This document shows, one piece after another, positions 1 through 8,231 of a stretch of 29,779 bases of DNA (position 1 is its first letter; each line of letters starts with the position of its first letter). Location of the stretch: positions 1 to 29,779 of the forward strand of contig CAYZGU010000008.1 of the NCBI GenBank assembly GCA_964478165.1, given 5' to 3'. The stretch is from CAYZGU01 sp964478165 (GTDB taxonomy: Bacteria > Poribacteria > WGA-4E > JAJDTR01). A program made the translations under genes and the position numbers. The notes under the pieces were generated by a model. It saw only the letters and a list, made by a program, of their open reading frames with translations. It had not been told where the DNA came from and ran no database searches.

Positions 1-13
1 CCTCGTGTTCTGA

Positions 14-38
14 GAGATTCTGGAACTGGCAGAATCTC
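14..38. repeat. Perfect 9-bp stem-loop at window start
   Basis: GAGATTCTG (14-22) and CAGAATCTC (30-38) are exact reverse complements separated by a 7-base loop. Neither strand has a T-run directly after it, so it is not a standard intrinsic terminator. It could be the 3' end structure of a gene left of the window, or part of the long leader of the CBM9-like gene at 320. Nothing else is recognised in 39-300. Confidence 0.45.
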
Positions 39-319
39 AGAGGGGCTAAGTTTAAGTTGGAGACTTTGGTTCGTAGCTCTTGTGATAGTCACGCCCCATT
101 AAGGAGTGACCACAAATGGTATGAGTTGTTAGAATAGCGCAGGATGGTGTTGAAAAACCTTCCTTGGCACATAATTTTGTGCTAATCCTAAATTCGCCGT
201 TCGGCGTTTCTGAATTCAAGAACGCACTTGGCACCCCCAAGTTTCCACAGCAGAAACACGAGAGTAGCTGTTTTCAGCGACATCAATTGTTGTGCCTTTA
301 CGATAATGGAGGGCAATGC

Positions 320-1039
320 ATGAAATTCGGGAGGCAGATTTCTACAATAGCCGTTCTTTTGGCCGTTGCAGTAAGTTCCAGCTCTTCTCACATTGTAAAC
401 CTCGAGACTGGGTCCAACTTCCAATATAACGCCGAATTGGTGGAAGTAGCCCCACTTATTGATGGCTTCCTCAACGACACGCCATGGCAGAACGTTGAGG
501 AAGCGGAAATGGAACAGGAGTCTATGGAGAATAGAAAGTGGCAAAACACCAGCGACTTCAATGGTTCTTTTATTGGCGTGTGGCGGAACGGTTTCCTATA
601 CATCGCTGTCCGGTTGACTGATAACAACATTGACACTCACAAGACCAAACTCTCGTACCAGGATCATTTGGTCATCTATCTTGATTCCGATCATAATGGA
701 CACAAGAGTGAGCAGTATCGATACAATCTTCCTGTGGGTCAGAATAACCAAACCTTTCCTTCCACTCCTCTAACAGCAATCGCGTGGGGAAATGATGGAG
801 AGTCCTGTGAACTAATGTTTAACCTCGGACATATTGCACGTAAAGGAAACGCAATCGGGTTCTGGCTGTATTATAATGATGTAGATGCAGGCCGTATCCG
901 CCAGCAGGTTAGCTGGGGACCTCCGGGACATACAGTCGACGAGGAATTCTTACCCGATCTCGTATTTGCAACAAATATCAATGCAGGAGCAAACCACAAG
1001 GTCCTCCAATGGGGACGAGTTAAGAGCCTTTATAATTAA
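320..1039 (+). CDS. Secreted CBM9-like carbohydrate-binding domain protein
   Basis: A 239-residue protein with an N-terminal signal peptide (about residues 1-23: basic start, AVLLAVAV core, serine-rich cleavage region). The rest resembles the CBM9-like / DOMON fold that binds sugars: an LIDGFLNDTPW segment (46-56), a WRNGFLYIAVRLTDNN strand pair (88-103) and DHLVIYLDSD (115-124). Extracytoplasmic sugar or polymer binding is likely; no catalytic domain is visible. The reading frame stays open upstream to 164, but ATG 320 is preferred because GGAGGG (308-313) lies 6 bases before it and the signal peptide starts there. The small membrane protein at 1059 follows after 19 bases and is probably co-transcribed. 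Family assignment comes from motif pattern only; the ligand is unknown. Confidence 0.7.
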   Translation: MKFGRQISTIAVLLAVAVSSSSSHIVNLETGSNFQYNAELVEVAPLIDGFLNDTPWQNVEEAEMEQESMENRKWQNTSDFNGSFIGVWRNGFLYIAVRLTDNNIDTHKTKLSYQDHLVIYLDSDHNGHKSEQYRYNLPVGQNNQTFPSTPLTAIAWGNDGESCELMFNLGHIARKGNAIGFWLYYNDVDAGRIRQQVSWGPPGHTVDEEFLPDLVFATNINAGANHKVLQWGRVKSLYN

Positions 1040-1044
1040 TTTGC

Positions 1045-1051
1045 AAGGGGG
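1045..1051 (+). promoter_or_regulatory. Shine-Dalgarno site that sets a GTG start
   Basis: AAGGGGG sits 7 bases before GTG 1059. It supports a 59-residue protein instead of the longer in-frame reading from 885, which would overlap the upstream gene. Confidence 0.55.
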
Positions 1052-1058
1052 ATGCTTC

Positions 1059-1238
1059 GTGTTTTTGGTCGGCAAAACTTTGGAACTTGTGGCAATAGCT
1101 TTGCTAGCGGTCGGATTGTACCTGGGTTTCGCCAACCCTTACGGGCTGAGCGAGGGTCAGTCCATGGGAATTGAAATGGGATCTTTGGCAGTAGGCGTTC
1201 TGATATTCTTTATCGGACGATCGCTCGAAAAACATTGA
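1059..1238 (+). CDS. Small two-helix membrane protein, function unknown
   Basis: A 59-residue hydrophobic protein starting at GTG 1059. Two probable membrane helices are visible: LELVAIALLAVGLYLGF (about 7-23) and MGSLAVGVLIFFIGRSL (about 39-56), joined by a short polar loop with NPYGLSEG. The charged C-terminus (RSLEKH) probably faces the cytoplasm. A strong ribosome site and position 19 bases after the CBM9-like gene argue for a real, co-expressed gene. I recognise no enzymatic or transport motif. Small proteins of this helix-loop-helix form occur widely as uncharacterised membrane proteins, so function is not assigned. Confidence 0.6.
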   Translation: MFLVGKTLELVAIALLAVGLYLGFANPYGLSEGQSMGIEMGSLAVGVLIFFIGRSLEKH

Positions 1239-1390
1239 AGATTGGTAATCAAAACACCCATAATTTGAGGATACTAGTTTCCATAAAATCCCACGTGAAT
1301 GGCCGCTCCCAGTGTTAGTCATCATAACAAGTACCGACTTTTCCATCTGTTTCGCATCTCTTGAATAGGGAGAAATGCTAAAGTATTTTG

Positions 1391-1420
1391 TTGAAAACAC
1401 CAATAGCATTGTGCTATACT
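1391..1420 (+). promoter_or_regulatory. Sigma70-like promoter of the lipoprotein gene
   Basis: TTGAAA (1391-1396) and TATACT (1415-1420) are separated by 18 bases. The predicted start near 1427 gives a leader of about 60 bases before the ATG at 1488. Confidence 0.5.
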
Positions 1421-1487
1421 AGCGTCCGGATTTTGTAGTGCTAGTCCGACTCGGATGCCCACAATCCATTAACAAAAAAGGGAGGCA

Positions 1488-2258
1488 ATGTTGCTAATGA
1501 AGAGCTTTGACAGCTATACCTGGCCGAGCTCCGCCGGGTTATGTATACTGCTTTTATCGGCTTTGGGCTGTGCGGGGGGCAACGCACTGAAAAACCTGCC
1601 ACCAATTCACCCTGCAGAACAATTGGATGAGCTCACCGTACTTGATGCAAGCAATCCAAAACAATTCAAAATCGGGCCAAAGACAGCAATCCTCATTAAA
1701 ACACAGGATGATATTGAAGTTGCTATCGCTTACTGGCGCCACTACGACCTAAATCGGAAGTATCATCGGGGCAATGCGGTATCTCCATTTTATGCATCGG
1801 AAGCGCTCCACCAAGGCGAGAAAACAGACGTATTTTATGTCAAGATTACCAACAACCGCCCACAGAAGATTCTATTTGATGTAAGGAAGTGCAAAATTGA
1901 GGATCAAGGGGAGAATTGGTATGGCGCATTGGATTATAGTGACCTAGAGGAGCGCTTCGGTTTAATGAGTCGTGTTAGCGGGCTCCACGTAAGAAATGGA
2001 TTGGCAATAGCGCGCCAGATTCTTCTCGAAAAACAGATCGGAAAACTCGATCACGGTATACCAGCAGGGGAAAGTATCGAGGGTTTCCTACCGTTTTATC
2101 AGACAAAACTAAACGCTAGAGCAATGACCGTGATGATACCGATTGTCAAAGCCCCTCCAGAGAATACGACACAGCGGTTTCAAACAATTGACTTTCATTT
2201 CCCTTTCGTACATAGTGAATCAATCCGGCATGCACAACCTACACCCGTTAGACATTAA
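1488..2258 (+). CDS. Putative lipoprotein, function unknown
   Basis: A 256-residue protein with a hydrophobic leader and a candidate lipobox ending at Cys28 (LSALGC), so it is probably lipid-anchored. The lipobox is somewhat atypical because Ala rather than Leu lies at -3. The mature part mixes beta-rich segments (for example VFYVKITNNRPQKILFDV) with a proline-rich tail; I recognise no family. GGAGG (1481-1485) is only 2 bases from ATG 1488, so TTG 1491 or ATG 1497, both in frame, may be the true start; the lipoprotein leader survives in each case. The gene stands alone, with its own promoter and a downstream stem-loop. Export is well supported; role is not assigned. Confidence 0.65.
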   Translation: MLLMKSFDSYTWPSSAGLCILLLSALGCAGGNALKNLPPIHPAEQLDELTVLDASNPKQFKIGPKTAILIKTQDDIEVAIAYWRHYDLNRKYHRGNAVSPFYASEALHQGEKTDVFYVKITNNRPQKILFDVRKCKIEDQGENWYGALDYSDLEERFGLMSRVSGLHVRNGLAIARQILLEKQIGKLDHGIPAGESIEGFLPFYQTKLNARAMTVMIPIVKAPPENTTQRFQTIDFHFPFVHSESIRHAQPTPVRH

Positions 2259-2275
2259 TACTCACTAAGTTTTTT

Positions 2276-2338
2276 AGGTATTAGGAAGTAAAGCGGATGC
2301 TGTCACCGTGATTGTTCCTAATACCTGAACCATTTTTT
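2276..2338 (+). terminator. Stem-loop, possible terminator of the lipoprotein gene
   Basis: AGGTATTAGGAA (2276-2287) is perfectly complementary to TTCCTAATACCT (2315-2326). The 27-base loop is long and six T residues follow at 2333-2338. The location 17 bases after the stop codon suits a terminator. The long loop and AT-rich stem make it weaker than a textbook site. Confidence 0.5.
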
Positions 2339-2855
2339 CTAAGCAGCGCTGTGGTGTGCAGTTAAGTACAAAGGACTGTTTGCCGCAAACGTTCGTTGCC
2401 ATCCGGGAAAGCGCCGCGAAGAACAATCACTCCGTCGTACTTTGTGCTTATGAGCCAGCGGAATTGTAGTTTAAGCCTGGGAATGACTTCGAGTATGCTT
2501 AACCTTAATCAATGCTTTAGCACTTCAAATTAGAGCTTCTTGTGATTTGATTGCTAAGTGATCTTCCAGGAACCTCCGCACTCTCCCACAATCTAGAACG
2601 TCCGAACAAAACTGAATTGGTGTCCCCCGGATTACTCCTAAAGGTATGTATCTGTGAAAGCGTTCTCTTTAGCTTATTTGTTGAGGCGTTTAAGTGGCAC
2701 TGCGTTACACACAAAATTAACGTTTTTTCTTTTGTCAATAATAAATCCCACCTCTTTGATTCCTACTCCCACCACCAACAAACCAGATCGCGAACGCACA
2801 AGTCAAATAGTTTGTTCCTAGGCTGTTATAAAAAGCAACCTAAACAGGAGAAAAC
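2339..2855. other. Intergenic stretch with no recognised gene
   Basis: About 515 bases precede the FAH-family gene. An open minus-strand reading from about 2508 to the stop at 2362-2364 gives residues such as YDGVIVLRGAFPDGNERL, which look protein-like, but there is no start codon or ribosome site. It may be a decayed fragment or chance. I found no RNA gene or clear promoter. Confidence 0.4.
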
Positions 2856-3803
2856 ATGAAACTCATACAATTTCATCTTCCTAACATGGGAAAACGTGTC
2901 GGCATAGTTACTCGCGATGATGAGATTCTCGATGTTACCAGCGAAGAGACTCCAGGAGTTCTCGAAGTTCTTGAGCTAGCACAGACAGAAGGAATAAGTA
3001 TTGGGGTTCTCCTAGCCGATATTCAAGAGCGTGTTTCAAACCCACCTGCCGGACCTCCACTACACCCGCACCAATCGGGCGAACCGCGAGATGACAAATT
3101 AAGACTCAGCGATCTCAACGTCCCCCCCAATCCTGAAAATCCGCACCTACTTCTACCACTCCATCCACCTGAAGTGTGGGGATGTGGCGTAACCTACAAA
3201 CGGAGCGCGGATATGCGTGATGAGGACAGCGCACAGGATATCTATAGCCGCGTTTACAACGCCGATCGTCCTGAGATATTCTACAAGGGAACATCTCCAC
3301 GGTGTACTGGACCGAACGGCTTCATCTGTATTCGAAGCGATTCCACGCTAACGGCAACAGAACCAGAATTAGCATATGTGCTCGGCGCTAACAGAGAGAT
3401 TGTCGGATACACCATATGCAATGATGTCTCTGCGTGGGACATTGAACGAGAAAACCCACTTTATCTCCCACAGTCAAAGGTATTTTACGGATGCTGTGCT
3501 CTTGGCCCTATGTTCGTGACTCCTTCTGAGGTCGACAATCCGTACGAGCTCAACGTGAAATGCACAGTTTCGCGGAATGAAAAACTGCTATACGAAGGCA
3601 ACGTCAACACGTCCCAAATTAATTGGAAATTTGAAGAACTTACTGAATTTCTCTGTCGAGATAACCCTGTTCCGATTGGAACCGTCATATCCACTGGCAC
3701 CGGTATCATTGTTCCGAATGATCTGCCGCTTGCTGCTGGTGATGTCGTACAAATCGAAATCGATGGACTGGGTGTACTATCTAATCCTGTAAAACAACTT
3801 TAG
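2856..3803 (+). CDS. FAH-family protein, 2-dehydro-3-deoxy-arabinonate dehydratase-like
   Basis: A 315-residue member of the fumarylacetoacetate hydrolase superfamily, whose members hydrolyse, dehydrate or isomerise 2-oxo acids with a divalent metal. The metal-site pattern is visible: EPE at 169-171 and the Asp of GYTICNDVS at 190. The segments VWGCGVTYKRS (107-117), RPEIFYKG (138-145) and NPLYLPQSKVFYGCCALGP (200-218) resemble the 2-dehydro-3-deoxy-D-arabinonate dehydratase branch rather than the classical FAH branch. No signal peptide is seen, so it should be cytoplasmic. AGGAG ends 4-5 bases before ATG 2856. The D-threonine-aldolase-like gene follows after 48 bases, suggesting a shared catabolic operon. 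Superfamily is secure; the exact substrate (sugar acid or other 2-oxo acid) is inference. Confidence 0.85.
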   Translation: MKLIQFHLPNMGKRVGIVTRDDEILDVTSEETPGVLEVLELAQTEGISIGVLLADIQERVSNPPAGPPLHPHQSGEPRDDKLRLSDLNVPPNPENPHLLLPLHPPEVWGCGVTYKRSADMRDEDSAQDIYSRVYNADRPEIFYKGTSPRCTGPNGFICIRSDSTLTATEPELAYVLGANREIVGYTICNDVSAWDIERENPLYLPQSKVFYGCCALGPMFVTPSEVDNPYELNVKCTVSRNEKLLYEGNVNTSQINWKFEELTEFLCRDNPVPIGTVISTGTGIIVPNDLPLAAGDVVQIEIDGLGVLSNPVKQL

Positions 3804-3851
3804 AATCGCAGGAAAAACTGTTAACACATATGAACCTAAGGAGCCAATCCA

Positions 3852-4961
3852 ATGTCCAACGATCACCCAGATGTTTTCATCGGTATTTCTAAGGAAGAAC
3901 TTGACACACCTGCGTTGCTGATTGATCTGGATATATTCGAGACAAATATTCAGACAATGGCAGATTTTTTCAAGACCGTAAGCGCGGATCTGCGCCCGCA
4001 TGCAAAAACACACAAAACGCCAATCATTGCACACAAACAGATTGAGGCAGGAGCTATCGGCATTACTTGTGCCAAGCTCGGCGAGGCAGAAGCAATGGTG
4101 CACGCTGGGATCCGCGACGTGCTCATTGCAAACCAGATTGTTGGGGCTCAAAAAATTGCACGCCTAATCAACCTTGCAAAACACTCCGATATCATGGTCG
4201 CAGTCGATGACGTACAAAACGTGCATCAACTTTCTGATGCCGCCCAAGCAAAGGGAATTCAATTACGTGTTTTAATTGAAGTCAACACCGGTATGGGACG
4301 TTGTGGAACGGAGCCGCGCCGACCAACACTGGACCTAGCACAGCACATCGTAAAATCGAAAGGCCTCAAGTTTGAAGGGTTGATGGGCTATGAGGGACAC
4401 ACGGTTGCCAAACCCACTTTAGCTGAACGAAAAATAGAAACGGGGAAGGCTGTCGAGCTCTTAATTGATTCCAAACATGTTCTCGAGAAAAATGGCATAT
4501 CCGTTAAAATTATGAGTGGTGGTGGAACAGGAACCCACGCCATCACCGGTTCTTACCCCGAAATGACGGAAATCCAAGCAGGATCCTACGTTTTCATGGA
4601 TAGCATGTATCACCGTGTCGAAGGTGTTGGGGAGCGATTTCCGTGTGCACTTACGCTGTTGGCAACAGTCGTAAGTCACCCGGAGCCAACACGTATTATT
4701 GTCGATACTGGATTGAAAGTTCTAACAAAAGAGTTTGGAATCCCGCAACCGATTGCTGAGGGATTAGAAATGCTTGCGTTGTCAGAAGAACACGGCACGA
4801 TGGAAGCGATGCCAAACGTGAATCTCAAGCCTGGTGATAAAATTGAGATTTTGCCGACACATTGTTGCACAACAATTAATCTGCACGACCGCTACTTTGG
4901 CATTCGCAACGGAATCGTTGAATCAGTTTGGAAGGTTGCTGGACGAGGAAAATCTCAGTAA
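3852..4961 (+). CDS. D-threonine aldolase / D-serine dehydratase-like PLP enzyme
   Basis: A 369-residue DSD1/D-threonine aldolase family protein with the alanine-racemase-type N-terminal barrel. The PLP lysine is in RPHAKTHK (Lys52). EVNTGMGRCG (143-152) and MSGGGTGTHA (221-230) are typical barrel and phosphate-binding segments. The C-terminal metal pair is present in THCCTTINLHD, with His337 and Cys339 in the H-x-C arrangement. Family members cleave D-threonine and other D-3-hydroxy amino acids to glycine plus an aldehyde, or dehydrate D-serine. AAGGAG lies 8 bases before ATG 3852. Pairing with the FAH-family gene upstream suggests use of an uncommon amino or sugar acid as carbon source. Family is clear; aldolase versus dehydratase activity is not settled by sequence. 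Confidence 0.87.
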   Translation: MSNDHPDVFIGISKEELDTPALLIDLDIFETNIQTMADFFKTVSADLRPHAKTHKTPIIAHKQIEAGAIGITCAKLGEAEAMVHAGIRDVLIANQIVGAQKIARLINLAKHSDIMVAVDDVQNVHQLSDAAQAKGIQLRVLIEVNTGMGRCGTEPRRPTLDLAQHIVKSKGLKFEGLMGYEGHTVAKPTLAERKIETGKAVELLIDSKHVLEKNGISVKIMSGGGTGTHAITGSYPEMTEIQAGSYVFMDSMYHRVEGVGERFPCALTLLATVVSHPEPTRIIVDTGLKVLTKEFGIPQPIAEGLEMLALSEEHGTMEAMPNVNLKPGDKIEILPTHCCTTINLHDRYFGIRNGIVESVWKVAGRGKSQ

Positions 4962-5446
4962 AATTGGCCCTTTTAGATATCAAACACTAACAGGATAGGG
5001 ATATCCAGGTCAACCGACAATACCGCAAGTGGGAACGTCGCTTGGACCCTGAGCTTGCCATTTGCGCCAATGTGACAAACTACAACACAGTCGCAGGTCT
5101 TTATCAGTTGAAGCGAAGAAACACTGCAGCCTGTCTTTGAGAATGCAAACAATCTTAATCTCGTGGAAACTCCTGCTGGAACATTGCGCCAACCTGAAAC
5201 GACAAATATGTTGCATTGGTCTCGTCGACAGTGATTGAGCACAAAGACTACGCGATTAAATCTCACAACCGGGAACAGGTACATTCTAACGTGCAATCAA
5301 GGTTTCAAAATCACGAATTACAGCCACACAATGAAAGGATTCGAACCTAATCTGTTTCATTCGAAACTCAAAACTTTCTGGATACGCAGGCGGCAAAAAC
5401 CGAGCGCTCGTCTAAAAATACTCACAGCGAAAACGGTAGAACTCAA
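4962..5446. other. Intergenic stretch with short protein-like fragments
   Basis: About 485 bases with no complete gene recognised. On the plus strand short readings in different frames look protein-like, for example NVAWTLSLPFAPM near 5035-5075 and LQPVFENANNLNLVETP near 5120-5175, each ended by a stop. They may be remains of a frameshifted gene, but I cannot name a family. Minus-strand readings across the same stretch show no family signature. Confidence 0.3.
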
Positions 5447-6193
5447 TTAATCACGGTTCGCTGCTAGCTTCGCTAGAAGCCTCAGAATCTCAATGTAAAG
5501 CCAGACTAATGTCACCATTAAACCGAAGGCCGCATACCATTCCATGTACTTCGGAGCACCTCTCGCAGCGCCACTTTCGATAAAATCGAAATCGAGCACA
5601 AGATTCAGTGCTGCAATGACCACCACAAATAGACTAAAACCGATACCAATCGGGCCGGAAGCGTGAATAAATGTCAATTGATGAATACCAAGAAGGCCAA
5701 GGAGAAACGTCACCAAATAGACTAGCATGATTCCTCCCGTGGCCGCAGCAATTCCAAGTTTGAAGTTTTCTGTTGCTTTGATGAGCCCTGTTCTGTATGC
5801 TACGAGCACGCAGAATAGAGTTCCAAACGTCAGGCACACCGCCTGGAAAACGACTCCAGGGTACATCACCTCAAAAATTGCTGAGATTCCACCCAACACA
5901 AGCCCCTTGAGTAAACAGTAGATAGGAGCGGTTACGGGAGCCCAGGTATGTTTGGATACCGTGACGATGGCGACGACTAATCCACCAATGCCCCCCACTG
6001 CTATCAAATAGAATGCTGCACCCGACTGGACCGATACTAGCGTCCACGTCCAGGTTGCCGTGGCAATAGCTAACACAAGTAATAGTCCTATCTTGTTCAC
6101 TGTTCCCTGAATGGACATAACACCGGCATCCACATACCTACGATCAATCCGAGTAAATGTCTTTTCGTTAAGCGCAGGGTTAGCTGTTCTCAC
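5447..6193 (-). CDS. Bax inhibitor-1/YccA-like membrane protein
   Basis: A 248-residue integral membrane protein with about seven hydrophobic helices. The N-terminus MRTANPALNEKTF is the hallmark opening of the bacterial YccA/Bax-inhibitor-like group, and DFDFIESGAARGAPKYMEWYAAFGL near the C-terminus matches the conserved final acidic loop and helix. Members of the wider family are ion-leak or protease-regulating membrane proteins; the role of this subgroup is poorly known. The start is GTG at 6191-6193, with AGGGGA about 8 bases before it. It follows the FmdB gene on the same strand after 129 bases, so the two may share the fmdB promoter. Family placement is confident; function is not. Confidence 0.85.
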   Translation of the reverse strand: MRTANPALNEKTFTRIDRRYVDAGVMSIQGTVNKIGLLLVLAIATATWTWTLVSVQSGAAFYLIAVGGIGGLVVAIVTVSKHTWAPVTAPIYCLLKGLVLGGISAIFEVMYPGVVFQAVCLTFGTLFCVLVAYRTGLIKATENFKLGIAAATGGIMLVYLVTFLLGLLGIHQLTFIHASGPIGIGFSLFVVVIAALNLVLDFDFIESGAARGAPKYMEWYAAFGLMVTLVWLYIEILRLLAKLAANRD

Positions 6194-6322
6194 AATAAGT
6201 GTCCCCTATTCAACTGCGTTCCATAACACTGGTAATGTGCACCTCAGCATGTGCCGAGGCCTTGGCGCGTTAGATACGATTCAGGCAGACAAGTTCATCT
6301 CCCCGAAATCTCGATCATTATG

Positions 6323-6685
6323 TTAGGCATCACTACTAGCCACCGTACCACTCTTGGAGTCACCACTCTTGGAGTCACTACTCTTGCTAGCCTCCGCGGC
6401 AACCGATTTCTTGTCCCCATCTGATTTGCTCTCGCCGTTCTTGCTCTTTTCGCCCTCACCGGAAGAAGGAGATTTGTCTTTCTTGGCCGCCTCTTTATAC
6501 CCATCGTCACGATAGTCAGTGATGTAGAAGCCCGATCCTTTGAAGATTAGCGCTGCACCTGCACCAATTAGCCGCTTGACCTTGCCACTGCAATCAGGAC
6601 ATTCTTGAATCGGGTCCTCTGTCATGCTCTGAAACAACTCAAACTTCGTGTCACATTCAAGACACTTATAATCATACGTTGGCAT
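6323..6685 (-). CDS. FmdB-family zinc-ribbon protein with Ser/Lys-rich tail
   Basis: A 120-residue protein. Residues 1-55 form the FmdB-type zinc ribbon: MPTYDYKC, with Cys8/Cys11 and Cys29/Cys32 as metal ligands, and the conserved GSGFYITDY segment. Residues 60-120 are a low-complexity tail rich in Ser, Lys, Asp and Gly that ends in a duplicated DSKSG unit. FmdB was named from a putative regulator of formamidase and amide genes; most homologues are of unknown role. A strong ribosome site (AGGAGGAAGGG) precedes ATG 6685. The gene is divergent from hisA. The tail is probably disordered and is the part most likely to vary between strains. Confidence 0.88.
   Translation of the reverse strand: MPTYDYKCLECDTKFELFQSMTEDPIQECPDCSGKVKRLIGAGAALIFKGSGFYITDYRDDGYKEAAKKDKSPSSGEGEKSKNGESKSDGDKKSVAAEASKSSDSKSGDSKSGTVASSDA
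6347..6376. repeat. Perfect 15-bp tandem duplication in the FmdB tail
   Basis: The unit ACCACTCTTGGAGTC occurs at 6347-6361 and again at 6362-6376, followed by a degenerate third copy. It encodes the DSKSG pair on the minus strand. Being a multiple of three, gain or loss of units keeps the frame. Confidence 0.75.
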
Positions 6686-6735
6686 TTGATTCCCTTCCTC
6701 CTCATTGCCAGTGGGCTCTCAAATTAAATATTCTG

Positions 6736-6764
6736 TTGCGGAAATCCGGGGAATTTGATATATT
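6736..6764 (+). promoter_or_regulatory. Sigma70-like promoter of hisA
   Basis: TTGCGG (6736-6741) and TATATT (6759-6764) have a 17-base spacer. The predicted start near 6771 gives a 50-base leader before ATG 6821. Confidence 0.5.
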
Positions 6765-6820
6765 TTAACGATGAACAGATTACATGTCAAGCTGAATTGA
6801 GGAGGGTAAGTCCTAAAAAA

Positions 6821-7537
6821 ATGATCATTTTACCCGCGATTGACTTACGAAATGGAAACTGCGTCAACCTTATTCAAGGCCGCGCGGATAATGAAACTAT
6901 TTTCTCAGATCACCCTGTAGAAATGGCAGAACGATGGGAAGCAAAGGGAGCCAAATATCTTCATCTCGTAGACCTTGACGGTGCATTCCATGGCACCTCG
7001 AAAAACCTCCAGATTGTCAAAGAAATCGTCGAAACGATTGACATTCCGGTCCAATTAGGAGGAGGAATTCGAACACTTGAGAAACTAAACGAGGTTTTGG
7101 AACTCGGAATTGCAAGGGCTATTCTCGGCACCGCTGCCCTGAAAAACACGGACCTGGTTATAACTGCGTGCCGTAGTTATAATTCCCAAATTGCAGTCGG
7201 CATTGATGCGCGTGACGGTTTGGTGGCAACTGCAGGATGGCTAGACGTTTCTGAAAAACCGGCCATTGAGTTCGCTAGAGAAATCGCAGACTGCGGCGTA
7301 CAGACAATTATCTACACAGACATCAGACGCGACGGCATGCTAATGGGTCCGAACGTGGATGCCACGAAGGCAATCATTGACACCGTAGAAATTAACGTAA
7401 TTGCTTCGGGCGGAGTCACATCACTGACCGATATAAAAGCTCTCAAGTCAATTGGTGCAAGTGGCGCGATCATCGGGCGGGCAATCTACACCGGTGACCT
7501 TGAGCTACAATCAGCAATCGCAACCGTGTTGGATTAA
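6821..7537 (+). CDS. hisA: HisA, ProFAR isomerase of histidine synthesis
   Basis: A 238-residue (beta-alpha)8 barrel enzyme that converts the ProFAR intermediate to PRFAR, the fourth step of histidine biosynthesis, in the cytoplasm. The catalytic aspartates are at Asp8 (ILPAIDLRNG) and Asp129 (AVGIDARDG). The phosphate-binding glycines LGGGIR (79-84) and ASGGV (195-199) are present. The frame is open back to 6755, but ATG 6821 begins exactly at the family N-terminus MIILPAIDL; GGAGGG (6801-6806) lies 14 bases upstream, a long spacing. No other his genes are in the window, so the histidine pathway is dispersed in this genome. It has its own promoter and faces away from fmdB. Confidence 0.95.
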   Translation: MIILPAIDLRNGNCVNLIQGRADNETIFSDHPVEMAERWEAKGAKYLHLVDLDGAFHGTSKNLQIVKEIVETIDIPVQLGGGIRTLEKLNEVLELGIARAILGTAALKNTDLVITACRSYNSQIAVGIDARDGLVATAGWLDVSEKPAIEFAREIADCGVQTIIYTDIRRDGMLMGPNVDATKAIIDTVEINVIASGGVTSLTDIKALKSIGASGAIIGRAIYTGDLELQSAIATVLD

Positions 7538-7717
7538 ATATCGACGGTTAAATCTTATTAGTGAGAAATAAATAAACCTTCGGCAACGTGGAAGCAAGAA
7601 TGGTTTAGCCTCCACCAGTCAGAACGAGCCATGTAAAACTGTTTTCACTCGCTTACTGACGCTTGCTAAACTTAGCCCCCAGAAACCAAATAGTCGACCA
7701 TTGACAACTCAAGGGAA

Positions 7718-8170
7718 TTATTGGTCAGGACGAATCCAATTCACAATTTCCTCAGCATCACCAGTACCCCCCTCGCGCCCGTCACTACCTAAAGAAATTA
7801 GATCGCATCCATATCTATCATGAATCCCCGGACGAATGTACACATAGGCATTTCCCCAGGGATCCTTCGGAATTGGAATCTGTAGATACGGTCCTCTCCA
7901 ATTTATCGGAACGGGAGGCTTATCGGGCTTTTCCCACAGCGCTGCCAGTCCTTGCACCGTTGATGGATAATCCCCGTTGTCTTTAGCGTATCGATCGAGA
8001 GCGATACTAATGTGTTCAATCTCTTCAACCGCCTGGGCTTGCTGTGCCTTACCAGCTTGTCCAAGGATGCGAGGTGCGACGACAAAAGCTGCCACAATCC
8101 CGATTACAACGATGATGATGAGTATCTGGGTGGACGTCAATCCGGACTGTTGATGATTTGTCTCTTTCAA
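7718..8170 (-). CDS. GspG-like type II secretion pseudopilin lacking Glu5
   Basis: A 150-residue protein with a short prepilin leader ending at Gly10, followed by a hydrophobic helix (ILIIIVVIGIVAAFVVAP) and a GspG-type C-terminal domain: LAALWEKP, DPWGNAYVYIRPG and LISLGSDGREGGTGD, the last being the calcium-binding loop region of major pseudopilins. Start is TTG 8170, chosen because GGAGG lies 7 bases upstream and the leader length is typical. The processed N-terminus would be LTSTQ: the Glu at +5 required for subunit docking in most pilins is Gln, and +1 is Leu instead of Phe. No other secretion gene is nearby. It could be a free-standing GspG paralogue or a minor, capping-type pseudopilin. 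Confidence 0.85.
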   Translation of the reverse strand: MKETNHQQSGLTSTQILIIIVVIGIVAAFVVAPRILGQAGKAQQAQAVEEIEHISIALDRYAKDNGDYPSTVQGLAALWEKPDKPPVPINWRGPYLQIPIPKDPWGNAYVYIRPGIHDRYGCDLISLGSDGREGGTGDAEEIVNWIRPDQ

Positions 8171-8177
8171 ACGAAGG

Positions 8178-8182
8178 CCTCC
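8178..8182 (-). promoter_or_regulatory. Shine-Dalgarno site that sets the TTG start of the pseudopilin
   Basis: GGAGG on the minus strand, 7 bases before TTG 8170. The reading stays open to 8350, but the extra residues are not pilin-like, so this site decides the start. Confidence 0.6.
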
Positions 8183-8202
8183 ATAATCTAACGTTATTCG
8201 AC

Positions 8203-8231
8203 ATTTTATCACAACCTTGATATACCTGCAA
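8203..8231 (-). promoter_or_regulatory. Sigma70-like promoter of the pseudopilin gene
   Basis: On the minus strand TTGCAG (8231-8226) and TAAAAT (8208-8203) are spaced by 17 bases. The predicted start near 8196 gives a leader of about 26 bases before the TTG codon. Confidence 0.55.

Noticed and set aside
4973..5296. 107-codon open reading on the minus strand
   Set aside because: No start signal or family signature; the plus strand over the same bases gives equally protein-like fragments, so neither is convincing.
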